41,323 bases of DNA, taken from positions 1 to 41,323 of the forward strand of contig JAFGXO010000042.1 of assembly GCA_016936595.1 (NCBI GenBank), given 5' to 3'. The notes beneath the pieces are model-generated. The model was not told the origin of the DNA, did no database searches, and was given only the letters and a program-made list of their open reading frames with translations. How positions within the stretch are numbered: position 1 is the stretch's first letter; every line of letters begins with the position of its first letter. This stretch comes from Bacteroidales bacterium (GTDB lineage: Bacteria; Bacteroidota; Bacteroidia; Bacteroidales; JAFGUD01). This document shows positions 16,475 to 24,495 of this stretch, piece after piece. Made by a program: the position numbers and the translations under genes.

Positions 16475-16894
16475 AATTTTTGTGTTTTTTAAGTTATTTG
16501 AATTTTGTTTGTTGTTTTTTGTTATTGGTTGTGTTGTGTTTTTTTACAGCAATTAAACAAATTATAGCACCCTGTTTTGTTGCCTGCTCGTCCATTGATG
16601 TAATAACCCAAATTAAGTAAAATATCAACAATTTTTTTTATGTATTTTTTTGGTTTTTGAAAGTAACTGAAGTAATTTTGTGTTAGTATCAAGATTTGTT
16701 ACAGATATTCCGTTTGTGTAAATCAATTAGCTTTCAACTCTGTCTTTCCTCGTGTTGCATTGAGCAAAGATAATAATTTTGCTGTTATAAATTTTTGACC
16801 TAATAGGGCAGTACTAAAATAAGTAAAAAAGATGGTTATTATTGATTTTATAAATTTTAAAAACAATAAAACATCTAAAAAAATACATATAATA
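16475..16894. other. 420 bp gap without a convincing gene
   Basis: AT-rich sequence between the HMA-like gene and the HYC_CC_PP-like gene, both on the minus strand. A short minus-strand frame (16723-16905) overlaps the end of the upstream gene and lacks a credible composition apart from a short tail reading LLNATRGKTELK, which may be a remnant of something older. I see no terminator or clear promoter. Confidence 0.5.
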
Positions 16895-17365
16895 TCATAA
16901 AACAAGCTTGCAAGTTAGATCAAGAATTAATTTTGAATTCAAGATTTTTAAAGTTCGGTTGGTTAAAATGTGAGTTGAGTTAATTATTTTGGTAAATTCA
17001 TTATCAAAATTTATTTTTTTGTAAAAAATATTAATTTTAAAAATCTCAATAAATTGAGCAGTAGAAAAAACATCAGAAATTTTTAAAAAAACGTTTTTAA
17101 AATTACAACATGAATGATTATGGGGATTTTTATTATGCTCTATAGTTAAAATATGCTTATCTGTGCAACAATTACTTGATTTAGAACATCTGATATCTGA
17201 GTGGTTATTATTCTGAAACTGTTTAGCTTGAGTGCTAATAAAACCAATTTTTTCTTCAATAATGCCACAACTTGTGCAAGTATGAATTTTAATATTAATT
17301 CCACTTGTTGAAATAAAAAAAATGGTGATAATTAAAAAAGAAAATATTTGCGTTAAAAATTTCAT
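16895..17365 (-). CDS. HYC_CC_PP-like secreted Cys/His-rich protein
   Basis: A 156 aa exported protein. The signal segment MKFLTQIFSFLIITIFFIS is followed by scattered paired cysteines: IHTCTSCG, CSKSSNCC, HNHSCCNF. This layout of a Cys motif soon after the signal, a CC pair and a further His/CC pair resembles the Bacteroidetes HYC_CC_PP family, whose members often lie by copper or heavy-metal genes. The similarity is loose and the terminal PP is missing. I start at the ATG at 17365. A TTG six codons upstream coincides with a TATTTTTG -7 box (17381-17388), so the longer frame would begin inside the promoter. The HMA-like gene lies downstream on the same strand. Confidence 0.6.
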   Translation of the reverse strand: MKFLTQIFSFLIITIFFISTSGINIKIHTCTSCGIIEEKIGFISTQAKQFQNNNHSDIRCSKSSNCCTDKHILTIEHNKNPHNHSCCNFKNVFLKISDVFSTAQFIEIFKINIFYKKINFDNEFTKIINSTHILTNRTLKILNSKLILDLTCKLVL

Positions 17366-17380
17366 TAAATAAATTTTCCA

Positions 17381-17388
17381 CAAAAATA
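17381..17388 (-). promoter_or_regulatory. -7 box deciding the start of the Cys/His-rich protein
   Basis: TATTTTTG on the minus strand, about 15 nt before the ATG at 17365, matches TAnnTTTG. It overlaps the alternative TTG codon and so rules against that start. Confidence 0.4.
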
Positions 17389-17490
17389 AAGTAATAATTT
17401 TTAAAAAGCAAGTTTTATTTAGATTTATTCTAAATAATGTGTTTCGTATTCATTGGTAAAAAAAATAAAATACCAAATTCTTAGATATTA

Positions 17491-17829
17491 CTATGCATTA
17501 ATTTTTGTGTTTTTTTCTATCCAACCTTGTATATAAATTTTAAGGTTATTTAATCCAATATTTTTATCCGGAGCGTTCATAATTTCAACAGATTTCAAAC
17601 CGCTAAAGAATTCGCGGTTAGCACTTTTTATCTTTTTTAATAGCTCTGAATTTTCTCGAAGTGCTAATTCATTATTTACAAAAAAATCTTGTGCATAAAA
17701 ATGCAATTTATTAATAATTATTAGAATGTCGTTTTCATCTACTAAATCAATGCATGATTTTTCTATACAATCAATAATTTTTTCGAGATTATTGATGAAT
17801 TTGTCTAATTCTGAGTTTATATAATACAT
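17491..17829 (-). CDS. Small helical protein, possible degenerate hemerythrin fold
   Basis: A 112 aa cytoplasmic protein with no signal peptide. It looks like four helices: about 5-24, 31-57 (LHFYAQDFFVNNELALRE), 60-82 and 92-106 (LKIYIQGWIEKNTKI). The order and the HFxxQxFFxxxE and final W-I-x-x-N helix resemble bacteriohemerythrin-like bundles, but most iron-ligand histidines are missing, with only one His present. I therefore call it only a possible non-metal relative. It stands alone, divergent from bamD. Function unknown. Confidence 0.55.
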   Translation of the reverse strand: MYYINSELDKFINNLEKIIDCIEKSCIDLVDENDILIIINKLHFYAQDFFVNNELALRENSELLKKIKSANREFFSGLKSVEIMNAPDKNIGLNNLKIYIQGWIEKNTKINA

Positions 17830-18024
17830 TTTTTTTTCCTTTTATTTCTTCAAAAAAACAACATATAAACTTAAAAAAAGTTGATTTTACTCATATTTTA
17901 AAAAAAACGCTAAAAGTTTAATAATAATTTTTATTTAATTGAAAATAAATATAATTTTTTTTTGATGTTGAATTATTTTTAAAATCATTAATATTTAGAT
18001 TTAATCGAAAAAAACTTTAAAAAC

Positions 18025-18055
18025 TTTCATAATCTGAAACAATTTAGTAATTTTG
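18025..18055 (+). promoter_or_regulatory. Promoter of the bamD operon
   Basis: TTTC (18025-18028), 19 nt, then TAATTTTG (18048-18055) followed by C. The -7 box is a full match and the -33 element is off by one base. The bamD ATG follows 27 nt later. Confidence 0.55.
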
Positions 18056-18082
18056 CAGGTCTAAAAAAATCACATCTTTTTA

Positions 18083-18925
18083 ATGAAAAAATATTTCCCA
18101 ATAATAATTTTACTGTTAATTTTTGCATCATGTGGTAGCAAAAAATCAATGGTTAACAATTCACCAACTGACACTACAAAAAAAATGTCTTTTAATAAAG
18201 TGCTAAAATCAAGTGATTATGATATGAAGTACAAAATGGCTGTTGACTTCTACGGTAAAGAAAAATACATGAAAGCCATTGATCTTTTTGAGCAATTAGT
18301 TCCACATTATAGGGGGTTAGTTAGAGGAGAAGAAGTATATTTTACTTATTGTTTGTGTAATATGAAGGTTGGCGATTATTTGTATGCAGGATATCATTTT
18401 AAAAGTTTTTACGATTTGTATCCAAATAGTAAATACGCAGAGGAGGCTTTGTTTTTAAGTGCTTATTGTAATTATTTAGAAACGCCTCGTTGGAGCTTAG
18501 ATCAAAAACCTACGGTTGATGCAATTGATCAATTTCAACTTTTTGTAAGTGAGTATCCATATAGTGATTTAATTGACAGCACTAATTTTCTTGTTGATAC
18601 TATGAGATTTACTTTAGAAAAAAAATCTTTTATGAACGGAAAATTGTATTTTGATTTGGGTTATTTTAATGCAGCTGATATTACTCTCAATAATTCAATT
18701 CGTGAATACCCTGATTCGCCTTTTAATGAAGATGCTCTTTATTATATTGTTAAAGCAAATTTAAAATATGCCGACGGTAGTGTAAAATCTAAACAAATAC
18801 AGCGATATAAAACCACTGTTTCTAATTGTTTGAGATATAAAAGTAAATATCCTAATGGAATGTACATTAAAGAAGTAGAAAAAATTAGAGCATCTGCTCA
18901 AAATAAAATAAATTCTAACAGTTAA
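18083..18925 (+). CDS. bamD: Outer membrane protein assembly factor BamD
   Basis: BamD is the essential lipoprotein of the BAM complex, which folds beta-barrel proteins into the outer membrane from its periplasmic face. The 280 aa protein has a lipoprotein signal (lipobox IFASC, Cys17) and then TPR-like helical repeats: YFGKEKY-type repeat units (AVDFYGKEKYMKAIDLFEQL, AGYHFKSFYDLYPNSKYAEE, ALYYIVKANLKYAD). The spacing of FYDLYPNSKYAEEALF is the family signature. It leads the operon bamD-rpoZ-coaBC, which is conserved in Bacteroidetes, with rpoZ only 14 nt downstream. A promoter with both elements lies just upstream. Confidence 0.93.
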   Translation: MKKYFPIIILLLIFASCGSKKSMVNNSPTDTTKKMSFNKVLKSSDYDMKYKMAVDFYGKEKYMKAIDLFEQLVPHYRGLVRGEEVYFTYCLCNMKVGDYLYAGYHFKSFYDLYPNSKYAEEALFLSAYCNYLETPRWSLDQKPTVDAIDQFQLFVSEYPYSDLIDSTNFLVDTMRFTLEKKSFMNGKLYFDLGYFNAADITLNNSIREYPDSPFNEDALYYIVKANLKYADGSVKSKQIQRYKTTVSNCLRYKSKYPNGMYIKEVEKIRASAQNKINSNS

Positions 18926-18939
18926 TAAATTATATAATT

Positions 18940-19278
18940 ATGAGCTATAAAAAAATTGACACAGTTGACACAACTATTACTCGTAATCTTAATGAACTTG
19001 AAGAAGTTACCGGTAATTTATATCAATCATTAATAATAATTGCACGTAGAGCAGACCAAATTAACATTGATATTAAAGAGGAGTTAAACCGAAAATTAGA
19101 GGATTTTGCTTCTTATACTGATAATCTTGAAGAGATTTTTGAAAATAGAGAACAAATTGAAATTTCTAAACATTATGAAGGTTTACCAAAACCGGTAAAC
19201 TATTCTATTCAAGAATTTATAAACGAAGAAATTTATTGGAGAGTTCCTAAAAAATTCCAAAAAAAGAAGAAAAAATAA
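18940..19278 (+). CDS. rpoZ: RNA polymerase omega subunit (Rpb6/RpoZ, Bacteroidetes type)
   Basis: The 112 aa omega subunit helps assemble and stabilise RNA polymerase by gripping the beta-prime C terminus. The N-terminal half has TTITRNLNELEEVTGNLYQSL, then the helix IIIARRADQINIDIKEELNR, then DNLEEIFENREQIEISKHYE, and ends with a Lys-rich tail. This differs from the proteobacterial omega but is the standard form in this phylum, where it is found between bamD and coaBC, as here. It is 14 nt downstream of bamD and about 100 nt upstream of coaBC, and is probably cotranscribed with both. Confidence 0.92.
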   Translation: MSYKKIDTVDTTITRNLNELEEVTGNLYQSLIIIARRADQINIDIKEELNRKLEDFASYTDNLEEIFENREQIEISKHYEGLPKPVNYSIQEFINEEIYWRVPKKFQKKKKK

Positions 19279-19379
19279 TTCCTTTAGCAATCTTGTTGTC
19301 AAAAAAAAACAACTATAAGATAAGGTTTTTATTGTATTTTAATCTCTTGTTTATAAAACTTATTAACTGTGAATAAAAT

Positions 19380-20597
19380 ATGCTGAAAAAGAATATTTTA
19401 CTCGGAATAACAGGCGGAATAGCTGCTTATAAAGCAGCTATTATTGTTAGATTATTAATTAAACTGGGTTGTAATGTTAAGGTAGTTTTGTCTGAAAAAG
19501 CTAAACATTTTATCACTCCGTTAACCCTTGCAACTTTATCTAAAAATCCTATACTTGTTGATTTTTTTGATCCCGAAAATGGGAGTTGGAATAGTCATGT
19601 TGATTTAGGTTTGTGGGCAGACGCTTACATTATAGCTCCGGCAACTGCTAATTCTCTATCAAAAATGGCTTTAGGTGTTGCTGATAACTTATTGTTAACC
19701 ACCTATTTATCTGCTCGGTGTCCTGTATTTTTTGCTCCAACTATGGATTTAGATATGTACAAACATCCGGCTACTCAAAAAAATATAAACACATTAATCG
19801 AACGAGGAAATATTTGCATTGAAGCCCAAAGTGGTGAGCTTGCAAGTGGATTAGAAGGAAAAGGCAGAATGGCTGAACCCGACACAATTGTTCGAAAAAT
19901 TACCGATTTTTTTGAAGCTAAACTTGATTTTTTAAATAAAAATGTGCTCATTACTGCCGGTCCAACTTATGAGCATATTGATCCGGTTAGGTTTATTGGA
20001 AATTATTCTTCGGGTAAAATGGGTTTTGCTATTGCCCAAGAGTTTGCAAACAGAGGAGCTAATGTTACTCTCGTTTCCGGACCGGTTAATATTTCTACAA
20101 TAAATAATAATATAAATCGAATTGATGTTACTTCGGCTAATGAAATGTATGAACAAGCTGAAAAACATTTTCATAATGCTAACATCGCTGTTTTTGCTGC
20201 TGCTGTTGCCGATTATATGCCTGTAATTCAGGCAGATGAAAAAATAAAAAAAAGTTCAGAAAATTTTACATTACAACTCAAAAAAACGCCGGATATTGCC
20301 AAACTTTTAGGTGAAATTAAAAGAAATGATCAAATTAACGTGGGTTTTGCTTTAGAAACAAACGATGAAGTAGTTAATGCTAAAGAAAAATTGATTAAAA
20401 AGAACTTTGATTTTGTTGTACTTAATTCTTTAAAAGATGAGGGTGCTGGTTTTAATCATGATACCAATAAAATTACTATAATAAGTAATAACGCCAAACC
20501 AATAATGTATCCCTTAAAATCAAAGCAACAAGTTGCTGTTGACATAGTAAATAACATCTTTAAAAAAATAACTTCTATACAAAATGGACAAAAATAA
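19380..20597 (+). CDS. coaBC: Bifunctional phosphopantothenoylcysteine decarboxylase / phosphopantothenate--cysteine ligase
   Basis: This enzyme makes 4'-phosphopantetheine from 4'-phosphopantothenate and cysteine, two steps of CoA synthesis. It has 405 aa. The N-terminal CoaC flavoprotein domain (about 1-180) shows GITGGIAAYKA, NSHVDLGLWADAYIIAPATA with the active-site His, and the substrate loop PTMDLDMYKHPA. The C-terminal CoaB domain (about 185-405) starts with ITAGPTYEHIDPVRFIGNYS, has AAAVADYMPV, and the K-x-K-K and DFVVLNSLKDEGAGFNHDTN regions. It overlaps the following methyltransferase gene by 14 nt, which suggests translational coupling. Confidence 0.97.
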   Translation: MLKKNILLGITGGIAAYKAAIIVRLLIKLGCNVKVVLSEKAKHFITPLTLATLSKNPILVDFFDPENGSWNSHVDLGLWADAYIIAPATANSLSKMALGVADNLLLTTYLSARCPVFFAPTMDLDMYKHPATQKNINTLIERGNICIEAQSGELASGLEGKGRMAEPDTIVRKITDFFEAKLDFLNKNVLITAGPTYEHIDPVRFIGNYSSGKMGFAIAQEFANRGANVTLVSGPVNISTINNNINRIDVTSANEMYEQAEKHFHNANIAVFAAAVADYMPVIQADEKIKKSSENFTLQLKKTPDIAKLLGEIKRNDQINVGFALETNDEVVNAKEKLIKKNFDFVVLNSLKDEGAGFNHDTNKITIISNNAKPIMYPLKSKQQVAVDIVNNIFKKITSIQNGQK

Positions 20598-21141
20598 AGC
20601 TGAGCATTTTAATGAAAGTGCTTCTAAAACAACTTCCAAATCTGAACAAATAATTGAGGCTTTAAATATTCAATCAAATGATAATATTATAGATTTTGGT
20701 TCCGGTGGTGGTTTTTACTCAAATAAATTTGCCCAAAAAGTTGGCGATAACGGTAAAGTTTATGCAGTTGATAAAAATAAAGATCTTTTAGATTATGTTC
20801 AAAACAAATCTAAATTTAATAATATTATTCCGGTTTTGTTATCTGAAAATGAACTGCCAATTGAAAAGGGCTCAATAAATTTGATTTTTATGCGAAATGT
20901 TACGCATCATTTGAAAAAAAGAGTTAATGTTTTTAAACAATTAGGTGAATTTTTAACAGAAAATGGCAAATTTTCGATTATTGATTACAAAAAAGGAAAA
21001 TTATTTTCTTTTCATGGTTTATTTGGACATTCTGTAAATCAACAAAAAATTGAAAAAGAAATGATTCAAGCCGGATTTAAAGTATTTAAAAAAATAGATT
21101 TAATAGAGCATCAACATTTTACAATATTTGAAAAAAACTAA
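20584..21141 (+). CDS. Class I SAM-dependent methyltransferase
   Basis: A 185 aa Rossmann-fold methyltransferase. The SAM loop is IIDFGSGGGFYSNKFA, with acidic strand 2 end YAVDKNKDLL. The strand 4 region is LIFMRNVTHHL, and a late HGLFGHSVNQQKIEKEMIQAGF helix precedes the final strand. The form resembles small-molecule or ubiquinone/menaquinone-type methyltransferases, but the acceptor substrate cannot be read from the sequence. Its ATG lies within the last codons of coaBC (14 nt overlap), so the two are translated together. It interrupts the usual coaBC to DUF4835 order. It may have a role in CoA-related or envelope metabolism, but this is a guess. Confidence 0.8.
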   Translation: MDKNKAEHFNESASKTTSKSEQIIEALNIQSNDNIIDFGSGGGFYSNKFAQKVGDNGKVYAVDKNKDLLDYVQNKSKFNNIIPVLLSENELPIEKGSINLIFMRNVTHHLKKRVNVFKQLGEFLTENGKFSIIDYKKGKLFSFHGLFGHSVNQQKIEKEMIQAGFKVFKKIDLIEHQHFTIFEKN

Positions 21142-21202
21142 AAATAATTATCAAACAACACTTTTATTTAAGTTGATACGTTAATAATGTAAATTTTATA
21201 AC

Positions 21203-22114
21203 ATGAAACGAATAATTTTTTTAATACTTATAAGTCTCCCTGTTTTTGCTTTTTCTCAAGAATTATTATGCAGAGTATCTGTTAATTATTCGCAAGTTAC
21301 AACAACAAATACTCAAATTTTTCAGGCATTGCAAAGAGATGTTTCTGAGTTTATGAATAATACACATTGGACAAATTACGTGTTTAATAATAATGAACGG
21401 ATAGAATGTAGTATGCTTATAAATGTTACTGAATTTGATGGTGTTGATAATTTTACTGCTACTTTACAAGTTTCATCTACTCGTCCGGTTTTTGATGCTT
21501 CTTTAACTACATCAGTAATAAATATTAAAGAGGGTAACGGTTTATTTAAATTTCAATATATTGAAAATCAGCCAATTGAATACAATGAAAATACTTTTAC
21601 AAGCGAACTTGCTTATACTTTAGCATTTTATGCTCAAATTGTTATTGGAATGGATTTTGACACTTTTTCGGAATACGGTGGTACAGAGTTTTTTGAAACT
21701 GCTCAAAAAATTGTTACTAATGCTCAAGCTTCGGCTAACAGGTCAGCTTGGACTGCAATTGGTGCAAGTAGAGAGGATAATAGGTACTATCTTGCTAAAT
21801 TTTTAACCAGCCCCGTTTATAAACCTTACCGACAAGCAATGTACAAATATCATCGCTTAGGTTTGGATATGATGACCAGTGATATTAATTCAGGGCGTCA
21901 AAATGTTACGCAGGCTATTGACAATGTTAAACAAATATATCAAAAAAAGCCCGGAAATTTTTTAGTAAGTATCTTTCTTGAAACTAAAAGAACCGAAATT
22001 ATTAACATTTTTTCCGAAGCTCCACCTCAAGAAATTGCTCGTATTCAACAAACTATGAAATTAATAGATGTTACTCATGCTAGCGATTACGATAAAATTG
22101 GACAGGGTAATTAA
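21203..22114 (+). CDS. PorD-like DUF4835 protein
   Basis: A 303 aa secreted protein with a signal peptide (1-19, ending VFAFSQ). The body matches the DUF4835 family (PorD in Porphyromonas, linked to the type IX secretion system): CRVSVNYSQVTTTNTQIFQA at the start, the GMDFDTFSEYGGTEFFETA region, then YRQAMYKYHRLGLDMMT and the end segment APPQEIARIQQTMKLIDVTH. In this phylum the gene typically follows coaBC, as it nearly does here, with one methyltransferase gene in between. The precise molecular role is not known. lipB begins 16 nt downstream. Confidence 0.88.
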   Translation: MKRIIFLILISLPVFAFSQELLCRVSVNYSQVTTTNTQIFQALQRDVSEFMNNTHWTNYVFNNNERIECSMLINVTEFDGVDNFTATLQVSSTRPVFDASLTTSVINIKEGNGLFKFQYIENQPIEYNENTFTSELAYTLAFYAQIVIGMDFDTFSEYGGTEFFETAQKIVTNAQASANRSAWTAIGASREDNRYYLAKFLTSPVYKPYRQAMYKYHRLGLDMMTSDINSGRQNVTQAIDNVKQIYQKKPGNFLVSIFLETKRTEIINIFSEAPPQEIARIQQTMKLIDVTHASDYDKIGQGN

Positions 22115-22130
22115 GTGAAATCTGCAAATA

Positions 22131-22802
22131 ATGAGCAAAAATATTAAATTTTTAGATTTAGGTACTGTTGAATATGAAGAGGCATATAAAATTCAATTGA
22201 ATTTATTTGATGAAACTATTCAAAAAAAATTAAATAAACAGCCAACCGAAAACAAACTTCTTTTTGTTGAACACCCTCATGTTTATACTCTTGGTAAAAG
22301 TGGTGATTTTGCAAATTTAATGATTTCGCAAGATTTTCTTGATAAAATTAATGCTACATATTTTCGTACTGATAGGGGAGGAGATATTACATATCATGGG
22401 TATGGACAAATTGTTATTTATCCTATTTTTGATCTTCAAAATTTTAATATACTTATAAAAAAATATATATATTCAATTGAAGAAGCTATTATACGTACTT
22501 TAGTTGAGTATAATATTATTGCTACAAGATTACCAAAGGCTGCCGGAATTTGGTTAACTGACAGACAACGACCCGAAAAAATTTGTGCCTTGGGTGTGCG
22601 TGTAAGTCGTGGTGTTACAATGCATGGATTAGCTTTTAATATTAACACTAATTTAGATTATTTTAACCATATTAATCCTTGCGGTTTTACAGATAAAGGT
22701 GTAACTTCATTGAAAAAAGAGTTGGGTAAACATATTGATATTGAGGAAGTTAAAATGTTGTTAAAAAAATATTTTTCCCAAGTTTTTTCTGAACTCACTT
22801 AA
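22131..22802 (+). CDS. lipB: Octanoyl-[ACP]:protein octanoyltransferase LipB
   Basis: LipB moves octanoate from acyl carrier protein to lipoyl domains, the first step of lipoate synthesis. It has 223 aa, the normal length. Conserved blocks are VEHPHVYTLGKSGD, DRGGDITYHGYGQIVIYPI and HGLAFNINTNLDYFNHINPCG, with the catalytic Cys184 in NPCG and Lys150 in PEKICALGV. The gene lies 16 nt after the PorD-like gene and converges with the long ribF gene with a 33 nt gap. No terminator hairpin is evident between them. Confidence 0.96.
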   Translation: MSKNIKFLDLGTVEYEEAYKIQLNLFDETIQKKLNKQPTENKLLFVEHPHVYTLGKSGDFANLMISQDFLDKINATYFRTDRGGDITYHGYGQIVIYPIFDLQNFNILIKKYIYSIEEAIIRTLVEYNIIATRLPKAAGIWLTDRQRPEKICALGVRVSRGVTMHGLAFNINTNLDYFNHINPCGFTDKGVTSLKKELGKHIDIEEVKMLLKKYFSQVFSELT

Positions 22803-22835
22803 AAATATTCGTATAATTTTTTGTAATTTGCAAAA

Positions 22836-24395
22836 TTAAATCGCAAAATCTACATCATCTTCTCCCTCAATAAGCAGAGCTAAACAATTGGGGCAAACGT
22901 CAATATTTGCAGAAGTTTCAAAACCGCAAGCAGAACATTTAGTATTTTGTGGTTCTAAAACAGCTTTTTGTTGAGGCTTTGAATAATTATTTTCTTCTCC
23001 AGTTATGTATTTTTCAACAACATTTTTCGGTGTTTTTTCTGTTTTTATTGGCTTATTTGATTCATCAAGTTTAATTATTTTAAAATTATATTCTTGAGTT
23101 TGCCAGCCTTTAATACCCATGTAGCGTTCCATAAAACTCTCGCCCCGAGCAATTGTGTAGTAACAAAATTCCGCCAAACTTGATTTATCTTCAGATTTGT
23201 TTATTTTTATCTTCACACTCAGTTTTTGAGCGTTTCTAACAACAGGTTTAAGTCCATCAAAATCAGCAATATAATTGTATTCAGAGCCTTCATAATTTAC
23301 CTTAAAATAATAAACTTTTGGCGTGTGGTTTATTAGATTATTGATGATTTTATTTTCGATAGGAAATTTTAAAATTATGTCATCAATTTCTACTGATGCG
23401 ATAACTATTTTGTCTGTTTGTGTCCAGTTTAATTGATCCATATATAAATTATTTGCGGCTTTTTTATAATTATTTTTATTAGCAAAAAAATTCAAAACAG
23501 TATCTTTATCTGCATAAAGTTGTTTAATTAATTCTTCTTTATTGTTAAAAAACAATTCATTTCTAATTTTCTTTAAGAAACAAACTTTTATATTTTTATT
23601 GTAAATATTTCTGTTAAAATCAAAAATATTTGCTTCAACTGTAATGGTTTTAGATTTATTTAAAGTTGGTCTGTAGCCAACGTTGCACATAGCATTATAT
23701 TTTTGCTTCTCTATCATTACTTTTACGGCATAAACACCATTTTGAGGAAGCAGTTTCTCGGAAGCTAACTTTAAATTTGCTGTAGGAAAACCAATTTTTC
23801 TTCCAATTTTATCACCTCCAATAACATCAGACGCTATAAAATAATCATATCCGAGCATTTTATTTGCTTTTTCAATATTTCCGGAAATTAACGAATCTCT
23901 AATATTTGTTGAACTTACTCGTTGGTCGTTAACATAAACAGAAGGGATTTTATGTAAGATAAAAGAATGTTTTTCTGCTAATATTTTAAGATGGTCAAAG
24001 TCTCCTTCTCTTGAATTACCTATTCTGTGGTCATCTCCAACCACTAAATGTCTCATTTTTAATTTGTCTATTAAGTATTCTTTAATGAATTTTTCTGCTT
24101 TTAAAGAGGCAAATTGTTTGTTAAAATTCTGAAAAAGCACAAAATCAATGTTTTTTTCTTCAAATAAAAGTTCACGTTCATAATTAGTTGTTAAAAGTTT
24201 AACCGGAGACTTTGAAAATACTGTACTTGGGTGATTTTCAAATGTATATATTAAAGTTTCAAGTTGATTGTTTTGTTTAATTTTGTTCATAAAGTCAACA
24301 ATTTTTTTGTGTGCTAAATGAACTCCATCAAAACTCCCTATACTAATAATTGTTTTTTGGGGTTTTATAGATAAGATATTATTTGTAATTGTCAT
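22836..24395 (-). CDS. ribF: Bifunctional riboflavin kinase/FAD synthetase with a zinc-ribbon C-terminal extension
   Basis: A 519 aa protein. Residues 1 to about 305 are a full RibF, which phosphorylates riboflavin to FMN and adenylates it to FAD. The FAD synthetase part has GSFDGVHLAHKK, VVGDDHRIG and SSTNIRDSLISGN. The kinase part has GRKIGFPTANL and GVYAVKVMI, and ends at NELFFNNKEELIKQLYADKD. Usual RibF proteins end here at about 310 aa. The frame instead continues about 210 residues through an AT-rich junction (Asn/Lys/Tyr-rich, about 305-318) into an unrecognised beta-rich domain, a Lys/Pro linker and a terminal zinc ribbon (Cys487, 490, 501, 504: CSAC-x10-CPNC). Met319 (23441) could start a separate product. 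Confidence 0.93.
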   Translation of the reverse strand: MTITNNILSIKPQKTIISIGSFDGVHLAHKKIVDFMNKIKQNNQLETLIYTFENHPSTVFSKSPVKLLTTNYERELLFEEKNIDFVLFQNFNKQFASLKAEKFIKEYLIDKLKMRHLVVGDDHRIGNSREGDFDHLKILAEKHSFILHKIPSVYVNDQRVSSTNIRDSLISGNIEKANKMLGYDYFIASDVIGGDKIGRKIGFPTANLKLASEKLLPQNGVYAVKVMIEKQKYNAMCNVGYRPTLNKSKTITVEANIFDFNRNIYNKNIKVCFLKKIRNELFFNNKEELIKQLYADKDTVLNFFANKNNYKKAANNLYMDQLNWTQTDKIVIASVEIDDIILKFPIENKIINNLINHTPKVYYFKVNYEGSEYNYIADFDGLKPVVRNAQKLSVKIKINKSEDKSSLAEFCYYTIARGESFMERYMGIKGWQTQEYNFKIIKLDESNKPIKTEKTPKNVVEKYITGEENNYSKPQQKAVLEPQNTKCSACGFETSANIDVCPNCLALLIEGEDDVDFAI

Positions 24396-24460
24396 TTTTT
24401 TATAATAAGTTTACAAAGATAAAAAAACTGATAAATATTTTTAAATTAGTTAAAATAAAA

Positions 24461-24468
24461 TAATTTTG
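24461..24468 (+). promoter_or_regulatory. -7 box of the 287-aa lipoprotein promoter
   Basis: TAATTTTG followed by C is a full TAnnTTTG match, 27 nt before the ATG at 24496. No proper -33 TTTG is seen. Confidence 0.4.
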
Positions 24469-24495
24469 CAGAACTAATCTTAAACCTATATCCTC

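Noticed and set aside
16723-16905. Short minus-strand frame ending in LLNATRGKTELKAN
   Set aside because: It overlaps the end of the upstream gene, has no credible start region or family, and is mostly hydrophobic AT-driven sequence. Only the tail looks protein-like. It may be a remnant but I cannot support it as a gene.
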